This document shows positions 12,449-21,168 of a DNA stretch of 64,000 bases, one piece after another. The first letter of the stretch is position 1, and each line of letters starts with the position of its first letter. The position numbers and the translations under genes were made by a program. The notes beneath the pieces were generated by a model that was not told where the DNA came from, made no database searches, and was given only the letters and a program-made list of their open reading frames with translations. The stretch is from PALSA-612 sp963846915 (GTDB lineage Bacteria > Actinomycetota > Thermoleophilia > Gaiellales > Gaiellaceae), in assembly GCA_963846915.1 (NCBI GenBank), contig CAWJXV010000006.1, positions 124,001 through 188,000 of the forward strand, written 5' to 3'.

Positions 12449-13028
12449 CCCTCCCAGGCTCTACCTGATCACCGCGGCCCGGCCCGACCTGGCCGAGTTC
12501 CTCGCGGCAGCCGTCCGCGGCGGCGTCGACCTCGTCCAGCTTCGCGACAAGCAGCTTCCCGACCCCGAGCTCGTGCCCGCGCTGCACGAGGCCCGGCGGG
12601 TCACGATGCGCCTCGGCGTGCCGCTCGTGGTCAACGACCGCCCGGATCTCGCGGCACTGGTCGGTGCCGACTACGTGCACGTCGGCCAGGACGACCTCCC
12701 GGTCGACGCGGCACGGCAGTTCGGCGTCCCGGTCGGGCTCTCCACGCACGCACCGGAGGAGATCGACGCCGCGGAGGCGGACTACATCGGGGTCGGTCCC
12801 GTCTACGCGACACCCACGAAGGAGGGCCGACCCGCCGTGGGGCTCGAGCTCGTGCGCTACGCGGCCGCGAACGCGCGGCAGCCGTGGTTCGCGATCGGAG
12901 GGATCGACGAGACGAACGTCGCAGCGGTCGTCGCAGCCGGCGCGCGGCGGATCGCTGTCGTGCGCGCGATCGGCGACGCACCGGACCCCGAGGCCGCCGC
13001 GGCTCGCCTCGCCCGAGCACTCGTGTAG
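12420..13028 (+). CDS. thiE: Thiamine-phosphate synthase
   Basis: 202-aa ThiE, which joins HMP pyrophosphate and thiazole phosphate to give thiamine phosphate. Motifs include VQLRDKQL, VNDRPDLA, VHVGQDDLP, the threonine-rich ATPTKEGRP (pyrophosphate binding) and FAIGGI. The only usable start giving the complete RLYLITA strand is TTG 12420, which overlaps thiS by 29 nt in another frame. This start is inferred but supports tight coupling within the riboswitch-controlled operon. Confidence 0.92.
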   Translation: MSHDPSPAADPPRLYLITAARPDLAEFLAAAVRGGVDLVQLRDKQLPDPELVPALHEARRVTMRLGVPLVVNDRPDLAALVGADYVHVGQDDLPVDAARQFGVPVGLSTHAPEEIDAAEADYIGVGPVYATPTKEGRPAVGLELVRYAAANARQPWFAIGGIDETNVAAVVAAGARRIAVVRAIGDAPDPEAAAARLARALV

Positions 13029-13074
13029 AGGGTCGCAGCGCTCGGTACACTGACCGGCGCCGCTTGACGGCCGG

Positions 13075-13147
13075 TCCCCGGTAGCTCAATTGGCAGAGCA
13101 TCCGGCTGTTAACCGGAGGGTTGTTGGTTCGAGTCCAACCCGGGGAG
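13075..13147 (+). tRNA. tRNA-Asn (GTT)
   Basis: A full cloverleaf: acceptor TCCCCGG (13075-13081) pairs with CCGGGGA (13140-13146), the anticodon loop is CTGTTAA (anticodon GTT), and the T loop is TTCGAGT. CCA is not encoded. A TACACT box at 13046-13051 could be its -10. The 3' end (13132-13149) is repeated at 18841-18858, suggesting use as an integration site. Confidence 0.97.
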
Positions 13148-13149
13148 TC
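13132..13149 (+). repeat. Putative att site, left copy, within tRNA-Asn 3' end
   Basis: The 18-mer AGTCCAACCCGGGGAGTC covers the 3' half of the T arm, the acceptor strand and two bases beyond the tRNA. It recurs with one mismatch, same orientation, at 18841-18858. tRNA 3' ends are the classic target of tyrosine integrases, and the tRNA stays intact at this end. Confidence 0.7.
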
Positions 13150-13210
13150 GAGGAAATCGAAGCCATGCGGAAATCGCACGGTTGAGCGGGACGAGTGTGC
13201 CGGGGGTGCC

Positions 13211-13471
13211 GTGAAAGCGCACCGCGTGCATACCCCGGTGCATACCTCGGAATCTCGCCAGCCGTGGCAACATAGGCAGGCCTTGGCTGAACAACTCCCC
13301 GACACGCTCACGGCCAAGCAGGCCGAGGTCTGGGATCTGTACTCGCGAGGCATGAGCGCGCGATCGCTTGCGATCTACCTCGGCATCAGCCGCTCAGCCG
13401 TTCGTGATCGGATCGCGAGCGCCAAAGAGAAGCTCGAGGCCGCGGCTCGCGCCGAGCGGGAGCAGTCGTAG
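13211..13471 (+). CDS. Small HTH protein (sigma-70 region 4-like)
   Basis: 86-aa protein whose C-terminal half carries a clear helix-turn-helix: LTAKQAEVWDLYSRGMSARS followed by AIYLGISRSAVRDRI, similar to sigma region 4 or LuxR-type DNA-binding domains. The N-terminal 30 residues are unstructured. The GTG at 13211 is chosen because the frame upstream overlaps the tRNA. It lies 63 nt from the tRNA, where mobile elements often keep regulatory genes such as excisionase or control proteins. A regulator of the former element is plausible but not shown. Confidence 0.55.
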   Translation: MKAHRVHTPVHTSESRQPWQHRQALAEQLPDTLTAKQAEVWDLYSRGMSARSLAIYLGISRSAVRDRIASAKEKLEAAARAEREQS

Positions 13472-13480
13472 GTTCGAGGG

Positions 13481-14046
13481 CTACCGGCTGTGAAAGCCGG
13501 TTGCGAAGTTCCACTTGGGATGCTCCCTGCGCAGACGAGCCAGGTGTGCATCCCACTCCGCCGGGGGGAGGATCGACGGGGCGTCGAGCGAGACGATCTC
13601 GTCGCGGATGGCGAACCCCCAGCTAAAGCCCAAGATGGCGCGAGCTTCCAATCCACGCTCGGCTGGAGCGATGAAGCACAGAAAGCTCTGTCCAGTCCAA
13701 TCCAAGGAGGAACGGTGCGATCGCGAAGGCGCGTCGAACAGCGTCGGGGCGAAACCGAACCAGCAGAACGGGTGGTCAAGCTGCCGAGCGGCTCGAACGG
13801 GTCCAACTCGAACTGCGTGCCGCCGCTGGCGCCGTCGGTCGACCTGACCAGCTGGATCCAGCCAAGGGCGGCCATGTAGCCGCGTCCGCGATAGGTGACC
13901 GTCGCCGTGCAGACCGGGAAGTCTCTCGCTGCCGGGGCGCAGCCGAGCGTCTCCGGGTCTTGATTCGATTCGAGGGTGACCTCGACCCATCCAGGGAGGT
14001 CGTTCAACATGAAGTCCAAGAACACGCAGCATCGTAATTCAGGCAC
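13481..14046 (-). pseudogene. Conserved hypothetical protein broken by a one-base deletion
   Basis: Two overlapping frames together make one coherent protein. The first frame (from ATG 14046) runs to FELDPFEPLGSL. The second continues with DHPFCWFGFAPTLFDAPSR and ARAILGFSWGFAIRDEIVSL to the stop at 13481. Restoring one base near 13776-13784 joins them, and the total span (566 nt) is one base short of a codon multiple. The product would be about 188 aa of unknown function. Either a real pseudogene in the island or an assembly indel; other single-base breaks in this window make the latter quite possible. Confidence 0.6.
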
Positions 14047-14133
14047 GGTTCACATGGCGTCGCAGAATGCGGAACGGCGGCATCGCCTTTTTCTCGCGGC
14101 GAGCTAGCCGGGTCGCCAGCCTGCCGCCCGCGT

Positions 14134-14664
14134 TCACGATGCCGACCTACCCCTCCCGTCGCTGTCGATCAACTTGAGGTATCGCACGCCGGGAAGCGGG
14201 GTGAAGCCGAAGGCCACATATGCCGCCCGCGCAGGAGCGTGCCCAGGATCGCCTCCCGTGCCGACGGCGGCAATGTCCATCCCACACGCACGCATGTGGT
14301 CGATTGACCGATCCATCAGCAGCGTCGCGATCCCGCGCCGGTGAAAGTCAGGATCCACGGCCATGATGTCGATGACGCCCATCCGCTCATGGAACGCGTT
14401 CAGTGCAACCGCGGAGAATCCGACCGGGCGTCCATCGACGACGGCAACGAACACGGCAAGTTCGTCGCTCGTACAACTCGACCTCACCGCCTCGGCCTGA
14501 ATGTCCTTCCAGTCCGTCGGGTGCAATCGAAAGAAGATCGCATCACCGAGGACCTGTCGAAACGAGGCGAAGATCGGCTCCCACGCCCTCAACGAGAACT
14601 CGACGATGGCGTCGAGGTCACTCCGCTCGAAGTCGCGAACCTCTACCTGCGGACGCGTTGCCAA
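14134..14664 (-). CDS. GNAT family N-acetyltransferase
   Basis: 176-aa acetyl-CoA-dependent N-acetyltransferase. The fold is visible as the N-terminal VEVRDFERSD strand, the central FVAVVDGRPVGFSAV strand pair, and motif A, DPDFHRRGIATLLM, which binds the acetyl-CoA pyrophosphate. The C-terminal AAYVAFGFTPLPGVRYLKL is the usual final strand. The substrate cannot be told. It lies in the tRNA-Asn island beside the HNH gene on the same strand. Confidence 0.85.
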   Translation of the reverse strand: MATRPQVEVRDFERSDLDAIVEFSLRAWEPIFASFRQVLGDAIFFRLHPTDWKDIQAEAVRSSCTSDELAVFVAVVDGRPVGFSAVALNAFHERMGVIDIMAVDPDFHRRGIATLLMDRSIDHMRACGMDIAAVGTGGDPGHAPARAAYVAFGFTPLPGVRYLKLIDSDGRGRSAS

Positions 14665-14710
14665 GCCGAGACCGTACCGACGACGGGTTCCCCGATCGGA
14701 CGCAACTGGG

Positions 14711-15007
14711 TCAGCTTGGGTAGATGCCGCTGAGCCTCTGTCCTTTCCGCCCTTTGCAGCTTCGGTGGGCGGGCGCCAGGTTCCAGATCTCGTCGCTGCC
14801 GCCGCGAACGCGGGGGATGACGTGGTCGGCCACGAACGGGTCGTCTGGCCGTGGGCCGTCGCCGCAGAGGGTGCAGTAGGTCGCTGCCTCGACTACGCGC
14901 TTCGCGTTCCGCGTGTAGGTGCCCGACTGTCGCGGCAGCGCGTGGGCTGGGCAGCGCGGGCCGTGTGCTGGGCGTCCGCAGACGACACAAGCTTTCAGTC
15001 TCTTCAC
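14711..15007 (-). CDS. HNH endonuclease
   Basis: 98-aa protein with an N-terminal zinc knuckle (CVVCGRP, then CPAH) and a C-terminal HNH core: CTLCGDGP, then VADHVIPRVRGG, then NLAPAHRSCKGRKG. These are the usual metal-binding and catalytic residues. Such small HNH nucleases are common in phages and mobile elements, where they nick or cut DNA. It lies within the putative island. A relative, probably frameshifted, occurs at 63278-63561. Confidence 0.85.
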   Translation of the reverse strand: MKRLKACVVCGRPAHGPRCPAHALPRQSGTYTRNAKRVVEAATYCTLCGDGPRPDDPFVADHVIPRVRGGSDEIWNLAPAHRSCKGRKGQRLSGIYPS

Positions 15008-15199
15008 GAGCGTCTCAGACCCAGATTAGGCGTGCTCCTCTATACGACGCCGATGAAGTCCGGTCAGACCGATCCAGGGATAGGTGTGCGGCCTGCCTGG
15101 GCCGTGACATTCGCGGACGCGGTCACCTGAGTCCGCCGAGTGAGGCTCGCCAAAGAGGAGCACTCTCGCTTAGACGACAGTTCCAGTCCGTAGCCCTGG

Positions 15200-16447
15200 C
15201 TACACGCTGCTCGACGCCTCCGGGAGTTCGGCGTCGGACGCGAGTGCGATCGGATCGTCCAGGCTCCGGTTTCGGGCGACGTAGATGGCGAACGGCGCCG
15301 ACCCGACCAGGTATCCGGCCGCGGCGATGACGAAGACCATTCTTGCCCCGACCGCGTTGATCAGTGGACCGGCGGCGATCTGGCCGAACGGCCCGGTGAG
15401 GAACATCACCCCTATCGCGGCGGACAGCACCTTGGTACGGAGCGCCACGGGTGTGCGCGTCGTGATGAAGGTGAAGATCGGCGCGCCGGTCAGCGGCCCG
15501 ACGAACCCCTGCAGGACCAGCACAGCGGCGACCCCGGCAGCGGGGAGAGGAATCCCGAGCAGCAGCTTCGGGATCGACGCGAGCAGGAATCCTGCTGCAC
15601 CGGCCCGCAGCGCCCCGAACCGGCGCACGACGACCGGGACGACGGGCATCCCGAGCAGTGCTCCAGCGCCCATCGCGGCGTAGAAGACGCCTGCGATACG
15701 GGCGTTCTGGTCGTAGTCGGAATACGCGAACACGGGCAGCGTCGTCGTGAACAGCGTGTAGAAGAACTCCATCGTCAACATGCTGATGCAGAGGACGACG
15801 AGCGGCCTGCTTCGAAGGATGTACCTGACACCGGTGAGCAGCCCGCGCTCCTCGGCCTCGGCCACCGGCTTCCTTCGCGGCACGAACAAACCGACGGCGA
15901 TCGCGGCGACTCCGAAGGTGGCAGCATCGACGTACAGCACGTTCGGCGCGCCGAGTGCAGCGATCAGGACGCCCGCCAGGGCTGACCCGACGAGGGGCGC
16001 AGTCGATTGCGCGCCTTCGATGTATGCGTTCACGCGAGCGACGAGGCTCTCCTCGTCGCCGATCACCTCGGCCAGGATCAGACGCTGCGCGGGCATGTGC
16101 GCCGCCGTGAAGACGCTCGTGAGGGCGACCAGCACGACGAGCAGCGGGAACGACAGCGCGTCGAGGCTGTAGAGCGCAGGGATGGCGGCAAGCAGCGGGA
16201 ATCGCGCCGCATCTGCGATCACCATCGTCTGCCTTGCCCCGATCCGGGCGATCAGCGAGCCCGCCGGGAGGGGCAGCGTGACGAACGGGATGCTCCCGAT
16301 TCCGAGAACGAGCCCCAGCTTCGTCGCCGACCCGGTCGTCACGAGGACGAACCAGGGCAGCGCCAACACGGTCATCGACGAGCCGATCGACGACACCACT
16401 TCCGCAGCCACGATCGCGCGAATCTGAGTCGAACTAGCCCTGCTCAC
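15200..16447 (-). CDS. MFS transporter (macrolide-exporter-like)
   Basis: 415-aa membrane transporter with about 12 hydrophobic segments, starting with IVAAEVVSSIGSSMTVLALPW. The loop motif AGSLIARIGARQTMVIADAARF between helices 2 and 3 matches the MFS-3 (MefA/EntS-like) drug-exporter branch. GTG 16447 is chosen because residues upstream in the frame are not membrane-like. Probably a drug or siderophore exporter; substrate unknown. It is the largest intact gene of the tRNA-Asn island. The divergent stretch to 16641 may hold its promoter. Confidence 0.85.
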   Translation of the reverse strand: MSRASSTQIRAIVAAEVVSSIGSSMTVLALPWFVLVTTGSATKLGLVLGIGSIPFVTLPLPAGSLIARIGARQTMVIADAARFPLLAAIPALYSLDALSFPLLVVLVALTSVFTAAHMPAQRLILAEVIGDEESLVARVNAYIEGAQSTAPLVGSALAGVLIAALGAPNVLYVDAATFGVAAIAVGLFVPRRKPVAEAEERGLLTGVRYILRSRPLVVLCISMLTMEFFYTLFTTTLPVFAYSDYDQNARIAGVFYAAMGAGALLGMPVVPVVVRRFGALRAGAAGFLLASIPKLLLGIPLPAAGVAAVLVLQGFVGPLTGAPIFTFITTRTPVALRTKVLSAAIGVMFLTGPFGQIAAGPLINAVGARMVFVIAAAGYLVGSAPFAIYVARNRSLDDPIALASDAELPEASSSV

Positions 16448-16648
16448 TGAGCAGCGCCAAGCTCGTGACGACTCTCCACTTCCAGTGACCTCCAAGCCGA
16501 AGAACGAACAGGACTGACCGCGAACATCGATCGCGGCCACACAGGCCCTGAGGTCAGACAGTCGTAGTCGTCACGCGCTGAAGAGTAGTCGCTGCGCGAC
16601 CGTCACGAGCGGCAAGCCCACGTCGAAGTCTCGCCCACCCATGGCCTG

Positions 16649-16662
16649 TCAAGGGACATTCC
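16649..16662 (+). repeat. Short dispersed motif TCAAGGGACATTCC
   Basis: This 14-mer recurs as TCAAGGGACATCCC on the minus strand at 35101-35114 and as TCAGCGGACATTCC on the minus strand at 34098-34111. Here it lies just before the truncated glycosyltransferase; the other two flank the peptidase gene at 34234. It may be the end of a small mobile element. Confidence 0.35.
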
Positions 16663-16754
16663 ACCACGCTGGCGCAGGCGACGGGTCTGTAACTAGGAGG
16701 GCTTGGCGATTCGATTGGCGAAACGCTTGCTCAAAGTCGAGGATCTCGTCCCTG

Positions 16755-17618
16755 AGTCCCACTTTCCTGCGCCCTCCGGTGAACACAGGGTCCAAGGCCG
16801 GGGCGCAGACGTTCGCATTGCCGCACGTACGAACCACGCTGGTGATGGCCGTCGACGCTGACACGACCTTGGCGCCGGACGCGATCGAGAAGCTGCTCGG
16901 TGTGATGGGCGATGAGGACGTTGCGGCGGCGTGCGGGTTTGTGCTCCCGCGGCATGTGCGCACACTCTGGGAGCGTGCTCGTTATGTCGAGTATCTGTTT
17001 GCGTTCAGCTTCTTCAAGCAGATCCAGGACTACTACGAGAAGCCGTTCATTTCGTCCGGCTGTTTCTCGGTGTATCGAACGGAAGTCCTGCGGGGAGTGG
17101 GGGGCTGGTCGACGCGGACGATGGCCGAAGACATGGACTTGACGTGGAGTCTCTATCGGGCTGGTTGGAAAGTGCGGTTCGTGCCGGAAGCGTTCTGCTA
17201 TCCAATCGAGCCGCACAACCACGTCTTCATGCGTAAGCAGCTGAAACGCTGGTCGCACGGGTTCGTTCAGAACGTGCGGCTGCACTGGCGCGGGATTCTG
17301 GACATCGGTTATCTGCGCTCGCTGGTGGCGATCGCATGCTACGACGCGCTGATCGCGTCGTTCGCGTTCCTGATCTTGCTGCCCGTGCTCGCCATCCTCG
17401 TCAGCCCCTGGTTTCTTCTCGGTTACGTGCTCGATGCGCCCGCGGTGATCGTCCCGGTCGCGTTGGCCGGATCGCATCGAGGCGAGCTTCGCCGGGCCCT
17501 GGCGAGCTTTCCATGCTTCTACGTGTTGCGGATCTTGAACGCGATGATGATGTTGAAGGCGATCTGGCTCGAGGGCCCGATGCGCCGGCCGTTGCTCGTG
17601 TACGAGAAGGGACACTGA
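16755..17618 (+). pseudogene. Family 2 glycosyltransferase, 5'-truncated
   Basis: The C-terminal two thirds of a processive GT2 enzyme: NTGSKAGAQTFALPHV, the DxD motif in MAVDADTTL, the acceptor motif near SSGCFSVYRTEVLRGVGGW, the TMAEDMDLTW catalytic Asp block, the QLKRWSHGF motif (Q/RxxRW-like), and two or three C-terminal membrane helices. The expected start of the domain (membrane anchor, PxYNE nucleotide-binding strand) is missing. The upstream 100 nt keeps only a few GT2-like residues in a different frame. The gene is therefore probably decayed. Start coordinate marks where homology-like sequence begins. It overlaps the next gene by one base (TGATG). Confidence 0.7.
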
Positions 17619-18244
17619 TGACGGCAGGACTTCCCGGAACCGGCATCGGCGGCCTTTTCTTCATCCTGTCGGCGTTCTTCATGATCGTCGTCGAGCTACA
17701 GCGGACGATCCGGGGCAAGAGCAGCCTCGCCCGCTGGCGGATGGTCGGCCGCCACGCGGCGGTGGCAGCAGCAATGGTTGCCGCCGTCACGGCCACGATC
17801 TGGATCGTCCACCGCCTCCTGTTTCCAGCCGCAAGCGAAGCCGAGGGCACCGGCGGCAAAGCTGCTTCCGGCCTCACCCACGAAATCGTGCCGTTCTCGC
17901 CCGTCCTGATCACGCTGGCCGTACTCATGCTGGTGCTTCTGACGAGTTACCTCGCAAAGTTCGTGTTCCGCACCACGACGCCCGCGACCCCAGGCGCGCC
18001 CCGCGACGCGACGGTCCCCGCCGCTCAGCCGCCGCCTCGAACCGCCGCAGAGCCGCTCCTGGCAACAAGCTCGCAGCCAAAGACGATGATCCAGGTCTGC
18101 GCGCAGCCAGGCTGCGAGACCCTCTCCCTCGGCACGCACTGCATCGACCACGAGCCGAACCGCCCCGTGCGAGTATTCCCGCGAGGGCGACCATGGCCAC
18201 AGATGCCCCTCCCGGCCGAACCTGCCACAGCAGTCACAGACTGA
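17618..18244 (+). CDS. Membrane protein of unknown function, paired with the glycosyltransferase
   Basis: 208-aa protein, ATG overlapping the glycosyltransferase stop (TGATG), so the pair was translated together. Three hydrophobic segments are visible: about residues 8-25, 45-65 and 93-115. The rest is Pro/Ala-rich, followed by a cysteine-containing tail (VCAQPGCETLS, then CIDHEP) that could bind metal. No family was recognised. A role in polysaccharide synthesis or export is suggested only by its neighbour. Confidence 0.6.
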   Translation: MTAGLPGTGIGGLFFILSAFFMIVVELQRTIRGKSSLARWRMVGRHAAVAAAMVAAVTATIWIVHRLLFPAASEAEGTGGKAASGLTHEIVPFSPVLITLAVLMLVLLTSYLAKFVFRTTTPATPGAPRDATVPAAQPPPRTAAEPLLATSSQPKTMIQVCAQPGCETLSLGTHCIDHEPNRPVRVFPRGRPWPQMPLPAEPATAVTD

Positions 18245-18305
18245 AAGCCCGCCCGGAGACTGACTGCAGTCGCCTCATGCGGGCGAGCCTGCGCAGGTCT
18301 GATCT

Positions 18306-18710
18306 GTGAAAGGGACAGGACCGGACGACGAACGAGGCGCATTGGAGCTGCAGAGACTCGACCACGTGTCGCTGAACGTCGGTGATCGAACGAGGTCGAT
18401 CGCGTGGTACCGCGACGTGCTCGGGCTCGAGCAGCGCAACCAGCCGACCGAGGACGCCGAGCCGGTGTTCATGGGCGAGTTCGGGAGGTGCATCGCGCTC
18501 TTCCAGGCGCAGTCGCCGGCGCCGGAGCGACCGTCCGAGTCCGTTGGCCTCCGCCACGTCGCCCTCGCCGTCGCCGACCTCGACCGCGCACAGGAGCACC
18601 TACGCAGCCACGGCGTCGACTTCCGCTTCGAGGATCACGGCAACGCGCACTCGCTCTACTTCCGCGACCCGGACGGGCACACGATCGAGTTGACGAGCTA
18701 CGTGAGCTGA
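18306..18710 (+). CDS. VOC (glyoxalase/dioxygenase) family protein
   Basis: 134-aa single-unit vicinal-oxygen-chelate protein with paired beta-alpha-beta-beta-beta modules. Metal-ligand positions are seen in LDHVSLNV (His), LRHVALAV (His) and the C-terminal DPDGHTIELTSY (Glu). The length is that of glyoxalase I-like, fosfomycin-resistance-like or dioxygenase members, and function cannot be narrowed. GTG start at 18306. Last gene before the right repeat of the tRNA-Asn island. Confidence 0.8.
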   Translation: MKGTGPDDERGALELQRLDHVSLNVGDRTRSIAWYRDVLGLEQRNQPTEDAEPVFMGEFGRCIALFQAQSPAPERPSESVGLRHVALAVADLDRAQEHLRSHGVDFRFEDHGNAHSLYFRDPDGHTIELTSYVS

Positions 18711-18840
18711 CCAGCGGCCGCGGCACGAGCCCTTGCCAGCGCGGCAGGTATGCCACAAGCTCACGATTGCGGAGACGGGAAGGCGCGCCTGTTCGCCGAC
18801 AGTGGTGCCGGTGGAAAGCACCCGATTTGCGGGGGGCTAT

Positions 18841-18858
18841 AGTCCAAACCGGGGAGTC
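18841..18858 (+). repeat. Putative att site, right copy
   Basis: AGTCCAAACCGGGGAGTC matches the tRNA-Asn 3' end (13132-13149) at 17 of 18 positions, in the same orientation, with no tRNA body upstream. This is what the far end of an element integrated in a tRNA gene looks like. It lies in a 239-nt stretch (18711-18949) that holds no gene. Confidence 0.65.
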
Positions 18859-18949
18859 AGACGAGAAGAGCGCCGCGCGCGCCCTCTATTAGCAGCGTAT
18901 TAGCTCTCCCGCGAAGGCTAGGGAATCACCGACGAAGGGAGCTCCGTCA

Positions 18950-20953
18950 ATGCAGGTCGCCGGTCGTCTCGTCTCGGGCCGCACGTCGCGCCGCCTGGTC
19001 GTCTCCACGCTGCTCCTCGGAGCGCTGGCAGGAACAGCCCTCGCCTTCCAGGGCACCGCTTCATCGGCCGTGTCCGCGACGGCCAGGCTCGACCACCCGC
19101 ACGGCATCGCCGCGCAGCCCAGAGCCGGCTATCGGAAGCTCGACTCGCGGCTCGCCGGGCTTGTCGACTCGAGGCTCCGCGCGTTCCCGTCCTCAAGCGG
19201 CTGGCGAGCCGCCTCGGTGCCCGCCGTGAAGGACGGCAAGGTGCTCGTCGAGATCGACGCGAGCCGGCCCGCCGCCGCCCGCAAAGCCGTCGCCCGGCTC
19301 GGCGGCACCGTGAACGCGTACTTCCGCAGCCTGATCGAGGCGCGCGTCCCGAAGACCGCGCTCGGCGCCCTCTCACGGCAAGGCTCCGTCAAGTTCGTCC
19401 GCCCGCCCGCGCGCGGCCAGGCCGACGACGTCCGCGGCGAGGAGGTCGAGGCGAGCCTCGCCTCGGCGGTGCATGCCCAGGGAATCACCGGCAAAGGCAC
19501 GAAGGTCGCGATCATCGACGGCAGCTTCAACGGTCTCGCCGCCCGTCAGGCATCGGGCGACCTGCCCCGCAACGTCGTCACGCAGGACTTCTGCGGCGGC
19601 GAGCTCGGGAGCGGGGAGGGACACGGCACGGCCGTCGCCGAGATCGTCCACGAGATGGCGCCGGACGCGCAGCTGTACCTGGTCTGCTTCGACAACCTCG
19701 TGTCCCTGGCCGCGGCCGAGGCCTACGTGAAGAACCAGGGCATCAAGATCGTCAACTTCTCGGTCGAGTTCTTCAACACCGGCCGGGGCACGAACGACGC
19801 GGGTGACCCGCTGGACGCGATCGTGGCGGACGCCCGCGCGAACGGGATCCTGTGGGTCAACTCGGCCGGCAACGACGCGTACACACACTGGGCTGGGACG
19901 TTCGTCGACGCGGACGGGAACGGCTACCTGGACTTCGCTCCGTCGGACGATGGCAACACGTTCCTGTGGCCGGACGGGCTCGTCGTCTGCGGGTTCCTCC
20001 GCTGGGACGAGTGGCCCTCCGCGACGTCGGACTTCGACCTGATCCTGTTCGACTCGGCGTCGGGGCAGATCATCGCCTCGTCGACCGACGTGCAGAACGG
20101 CAGCCAGCCGCCGGTCGAGCAGACGTGCGCCCAGAACGCGAGCGGCATCACGCAGCGGGTCGCCTGGGGCATCCGCGGCACCCACGTCGTCAGCTCGCCG
20201 CACCTCGACTTCGCGTCGACTCCGATCCCGGCGCCGTACCTCCAGTACCAGACCGCGGCCGGCAGCATCGGCGACCCGGCCTCGTCACCGTCCGCGTTCG
20301 CCGTCGGCGCCCTCTGCTGGCAGAACAACGTGCTCGAGGGCTACAGCTCGCAGGGCCCGACAACCGACGGCCGCCTCAAGCCGGACATCTCCGGCCAGGA
20401 CAGCGTGTCGTCGGCGACCTTCGGGCCGTTCGCCTCCTCCTGCCCGTCGGGCTTCGCCGGGACGTCGGCCTCGTCACCCGAGGTCGCGGGCGCAGCGGCG
20501 CTCGTCAAGCAGGCGAATCCGAGCTTCACGGCCGCGGAGATCCAGTCGTTCCTGGAGAAGAACGCGACCGACATCGGCGCCGCAGGCCCGGACGACCAGA
20601 CCGGCGCCGGCGCGCTCCACCTGCCGACCATCGCGGTCGCGAAGGACACGGTCAAGCCGAAGGCGAAAGCGCTTCCGAGCAGCGGGCAGCGCGGCCACAT
20701 CGTGAAGCTCCTGTCGCGGGTGTCGGACGACTCGGGCCAGGTGAAGATCCGCGACCAGGTCAAGCAGAACGGCCACGTGATCAAGACGCTCTCGACAAAC
20801 GGCTTCGTCGCGGCGGAGACACCGTCGCTGGGCTACTTCAGCTGGAAGGCAGGGCCGAAGCTGAGCGGGACGATCACGCACTGCGTCCGCGCGCAGGACC
20901 GGACAGGGAACCTCAGCGCGACCAACTGCGCCCGGGTGAGCCTGCGCCGCTGA
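18950..20953 (+). CDS. Secreted S8 (subtilisin-like) serine peptidase
   Basis: 667-aa exported protease. A twin-arginine-containing signal region (SGRTSRRLVVSTLLLGALAG) precedes a propeptide of about 130 residues. The catalytic triad is visible as Asp190 (AIIDGSFNG), His225 (GEGHGTAVAEI) and Ser506 (AGTSASSPEVAGAAAL). A beta-rich insertion of about 200 residues (WAGTFVDADGNGY to about TPIPAPYLQY) interrupts the catalytic domain and resembles the C-terminal P-domain-like region of some actinobacterial subtilases. An Ig-like C terminus follows from residue 565. ATG is preceded by GAAGGGA at 18934-18940. It starts just outside the tRNA-Asn island. Confidence 0.9.
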   Translation: MQVAGRLVSGRTSRRLVVSTLLLGALAGTALAFQGTASSAVSATARLDHPHGIAAQPRAGYRKLDSRLAGLVDSRLRAFPSSSGWRAASVPAVKDGKVLVEIDASRPAAARKAVARLGGTVNAYFRSLIEARVPKTALGALSRQGSVKFVRPPARGQADDVRGEEVEASLASAVHAQGITGKGTKVAIIDGSFNGLAARQASGDLPRNVVTQDFCGGELGSGEGHGTAVAEIVHEMAPDAQLYLVCFDNLVSLAAAEAYVKNQGIKIVNFSVEFFNTGRGTNDAGDPLDAIVADARANGILWVNSAGNDAYTHWAGTFVDADGNGYLDFAPSDDGNTFLWPDGLVVCGFLRWDEWPSATSDFDLILFDSASGQIIASSTDVQNGSQPPVEQTCAQNASGITQRVAWGIRGTHVVSSPHLDFASTPIPAPYLQYQTAAGSIGDPASSPSAFAVGALCWQNNVLEGYSSQGPTTDGRLKPDISGQDSVSSATFGPFASSCPSGFAGTSASSPEVAGAAALVKQANPSFTAAEIQSFLEKNATDIGAAGPDDQTGAGALHLPTIAVAKDTVKPKAKALPSSGQRGHIVKLLSRVSDDSGQVKIRDQVKQNGHVIKTLSTNGFVAAETPSLGYFSWKAGPKLSGTITHCVRAQDRTGNLSATNCARVSLRR

Positions 20954-20978
20954 CCGGGCAAACGACCTCCGGAAAAAG

Positions 20979-21015
20979 CGAAGACCCGCTTGGGCAGGCG
21001 ACCGGCGGGTCTTCG
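20979..21015 (+). terminator. Hairpin after the subtilase gene
   Basis: CGAAGACCCGC (20979-20989) and GCGGGTCTTCG (21005-21015) form a perfect 11-bp stem with a 15-nt loop. It lies 25 nt after the subtilase stop. There is no long T run, so termination efficiency is uncertain. Confidence 0.6.
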
Positions 21016-21168
21016 ATTCCGGTCGCCTCGGGCTGTGACTCGCCGGAGGGATGAAGGCTCGTCACAAGCGGCCGGAGAGTTCAAGGCTAGGCGCGGCCAC
21101 CTGGAGGCGGCATCCTCCGATCGGTTGACCCGCAGGATGACGCTCCCCACGGCCTTAGAGTTGCGCGG

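Larger units (their letters stand above)
13132..18858. mobile_element. Probable integrated-element remnant at tRNA-Asn
   Basis: A 5.7-kb segment bounded by the 18-bp direct repeat. It holds a small HTH protein next to the tRNA, a frameshifted gene, a GNAT acetyltransferase, an HNH nuclease, an MFS exporter, a 5'-truncated glycosyltransferase with its membrane partner, and a VOC protein. Coding is looser and gene orientation more mixed than outside. No integrase is recognisable, so the element is probably immobile. Boundaries are inferred only from the repeats. Confidence 0.6.
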
